Shown: piece by piece, positions 12,360 through 13,117 of the stretch
How the letters are laid out: every line of letters starts with the position of its first letter
Numbering within the stretch: position 1 is the stretch's first letter
Assembly: GCA_027031565.1 (NCBI GenBank)
Contig: JALVPX010000151.1
Coordinates: 1 to 13,117 of the forward strand
DNA length: 13,117 nt
Origin: Deltaproteobacteria bacterium
Lineage (GTDB): Bacteria > Desulfobacterota > Dissulfuribacteria > Dissulfuribacterales > JALVPX01
Direction of reading: 5' to 3'
Notes under the pieces: generated by a model
Database searches by the model: none
The model's input: only the letters and a program-made list of their open reading frames with translations
Told to the model about the DNA's origin: nothing
Translations under genes and position numbers: made by a program

Positions 12360-13117
12360 ACAAAAATGCTCCTCCCTCTGATAGTGTCAATCTAGATATA
12401 ACGCGAGTTATCAAAATAGCAGCCTCTTCTTCAAAGGCCTCTTTGATCAATGACCACTTATCCTTTTGCGGATAGTATAATTTCGGCATCCCCTTTATAC
12501 CAGCAAACTGTGCGGCCTTATAAACAGCATCGCTAAAATCGCCTATAGCATCAACCAATTTTAATTTTTTGGCCTGACGCCCGCTGAATATCCTGCCGTC
12601 TGCGATTTTCCTTGTCTGCTCAAATGGTATATTTCTACTGGAAGACACGGCTTCTATAAACTGGGAATGAATGTCGCTCAAGACGTCTTCCAGTACTTTT
12701 AGCTCCTGAGGCGTCAGCTCCCTGGTGATATTGCCTAAATCCTTCAGGGCACCGCTTTTAACCACCGTGGTTTTTATGCCAACTTTTTTTAAGAGGCCTG
12801 AAATATTGGGTTTGTGCATTATGACGCCTATACTTCCGGTTACTGTGCCTGGATTTGAAACAATATATCTCGCGCCGAGTGCGACATAATATCCTCCTGA
12901 TGCAGCAATGGTGGAGAATGATGCTACTACTGGTATTTTTTTATTCAATTTTTTTATTTCGCTGTAAATCTCTTGAGACGGTCCCACAGAACCACCAGGG
13001 CTGTTGATGCGCACAATAACCGCCTTTAAGTTGTCCATTTTTTCAAAATCCATTATCTGTTTCAAGACCGGATCGGGGTCAGATATCACACCAGTGATGT
13101 TTAAGACACCTATCACA
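12349..13117 (-). CDS. sppA: Signal peptide peptidase SppA, 36K type (5' end outside window)
   Basis: A membrane-bound serine protease that degrades cleaved signal peptides. The visible 255 residues are the catalytic region of the short, single-domain form; the N-terminal membrane anchor lies beyond the right edge. RINSPGGSV (36-44 of the fragment) forms part of the oxyanion region. Ser73 in AASGGYYVA (71-79) is the expected nucleophile. TGSIGVI (93-99) follows, and Lys125 in KSGALKDLG (120-128) is the expected general base. The Ser-Lys distance of 52 residues equals that of Bacillus subtilis SppA (Ser147, Lys199). ADGRIFSGRQA and LVDAIGDF complete the fold. The GTG at 13116 should not be taken as the start, since the reading frame is open to the edge. 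The gene ends by overlapping the HU/IHF gene. The last 40 residues are poorly conserved. Confidence 0.95.
   Translation of the reverse strand, partial: VIGVLNITGVISDPDPVLKQIMDFEKMDNLKAVIVRINSPGGSVGPSQEIYSEIKKLNKKIPVVASFSTIAASGGYYVALGARYIVSNPGTVTGSIGVIMHKPNISGLLKKVGIKTTVVKSGALKDLGNITRELTPQELKVLEDVLSDIHSQFIEAVSSSRNIPFEQTRKIADGRIFSGRQAKKLKLVDAIGDFSDAVYKAAQFAGIKGMPKLYYPQKDKWSLIKEAFEEEAAILITRVISRLTLSEGGAFLYGQ

Noticed and set aside
13114..13116. GTG near the right edge as the start of sppA
   Set aside because: The frame stays open to the edge, no ribosome site can be seen, and the membrane anchor of SppA would be missing. The gene is cut by the window.
1..13117. CRISPR arrays, tRNA or rRNA genes, insertion sequences, integrase or attachment sites
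   Set aside because: I looked for regular repeats, transposase-like frames and tRNA-like folds and saw none. The window is fully accounted for by the genes and the one regulatory gap.

Overview
The window looks like chromosomal DNA of a Gram-negative bacterium of moderate GC content. The evidence is an outer-membrane OmpA-type lipoprotein, an outer-membrane beta-barrel, a polysaccharide export protein and a likely sigma-54 promoter. The gene set (an XrtA/EpsH-style exopolysaccharide operon, a signal peptide peptidase SppA gene overlapping an HU/IHF gene, and polA divergent from purA) fits Desulfobacterota (the former Deltaproteobacteria) best. That placement is an inference, because no rRNA gene or phylogeny is available here.

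Layout. Positions 1-841 (minus) hold the 5' part of polA, encoding the 5'-3' exonuclease domain of DNA polymerase I. It is divergent from purA (921-2216, plus), with a short shared promoter region between them. A perfect 10-bp hairpin (2260-2287) separates purA from a convergent gene for an OmpA-family lipoprotein (2294-2947, minus). Positions 2948-3399 are a 452-bp non-coding region rich in regulatory structure: palindromes near the lipoprotein promoter, a long inverted repeat, a strong sigma-54 (GG-N10-GC) promoter match, an intrinsic terminator with no gene in front of it, and a good sigma-70 promoter match.

Positions 3400-12059 (plus) form a tightly packed seven-gene exopolysaccharide operon: glutamine-dependent amidotransferase (asnB-like), short polysaccharide export (OPX) protein, outer-membrane beta-barrel, Wzz-type chain-length protein, ExeA/GspA-like AAA ATPase with a C-terminal membrane anchor, BY-type tyrosine autokinase, and a polyprenyl-phosphate glycosylphosphotransferase. 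This is the core set known from exosortase A (XrtA)/PEP-CTERM exopolysaccharide loci. The exosortase, flippase, polymerase and other glycosyltransferases are not in the window. The proposed division of labour is as follows: the glycosylphosphotransferase starts the lipid-linked repeat unit, the amidotransferase may amidate a sugar or a precursor, Wzz and the tyrosine kinase set chain length and polymerisation, and the OPX protein plus the beta-barrel carry polymer through the periplasm and outer membrane. The role of the ATPase is unknown.

The last gene of the operon overlaps tail-to-tail by 24 bp with an HU/IHF-family gene (12036-12359, minus). That gene overlaps by 11 bp with the 3' end of a signal peptide peptidase sppA gene running off the right edge (12349-13117, minus).

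The most interesting region is 2980-3400, upstream of the operon. A sigma-54 transcript starting near 3195 would meet an intrinsic terminator after about 55 nt. A sigma-70 promoter lies immediately past that terminator. This suggests dual-promoter control with conditional termination, or a very small sigma-54-dependent RNA.
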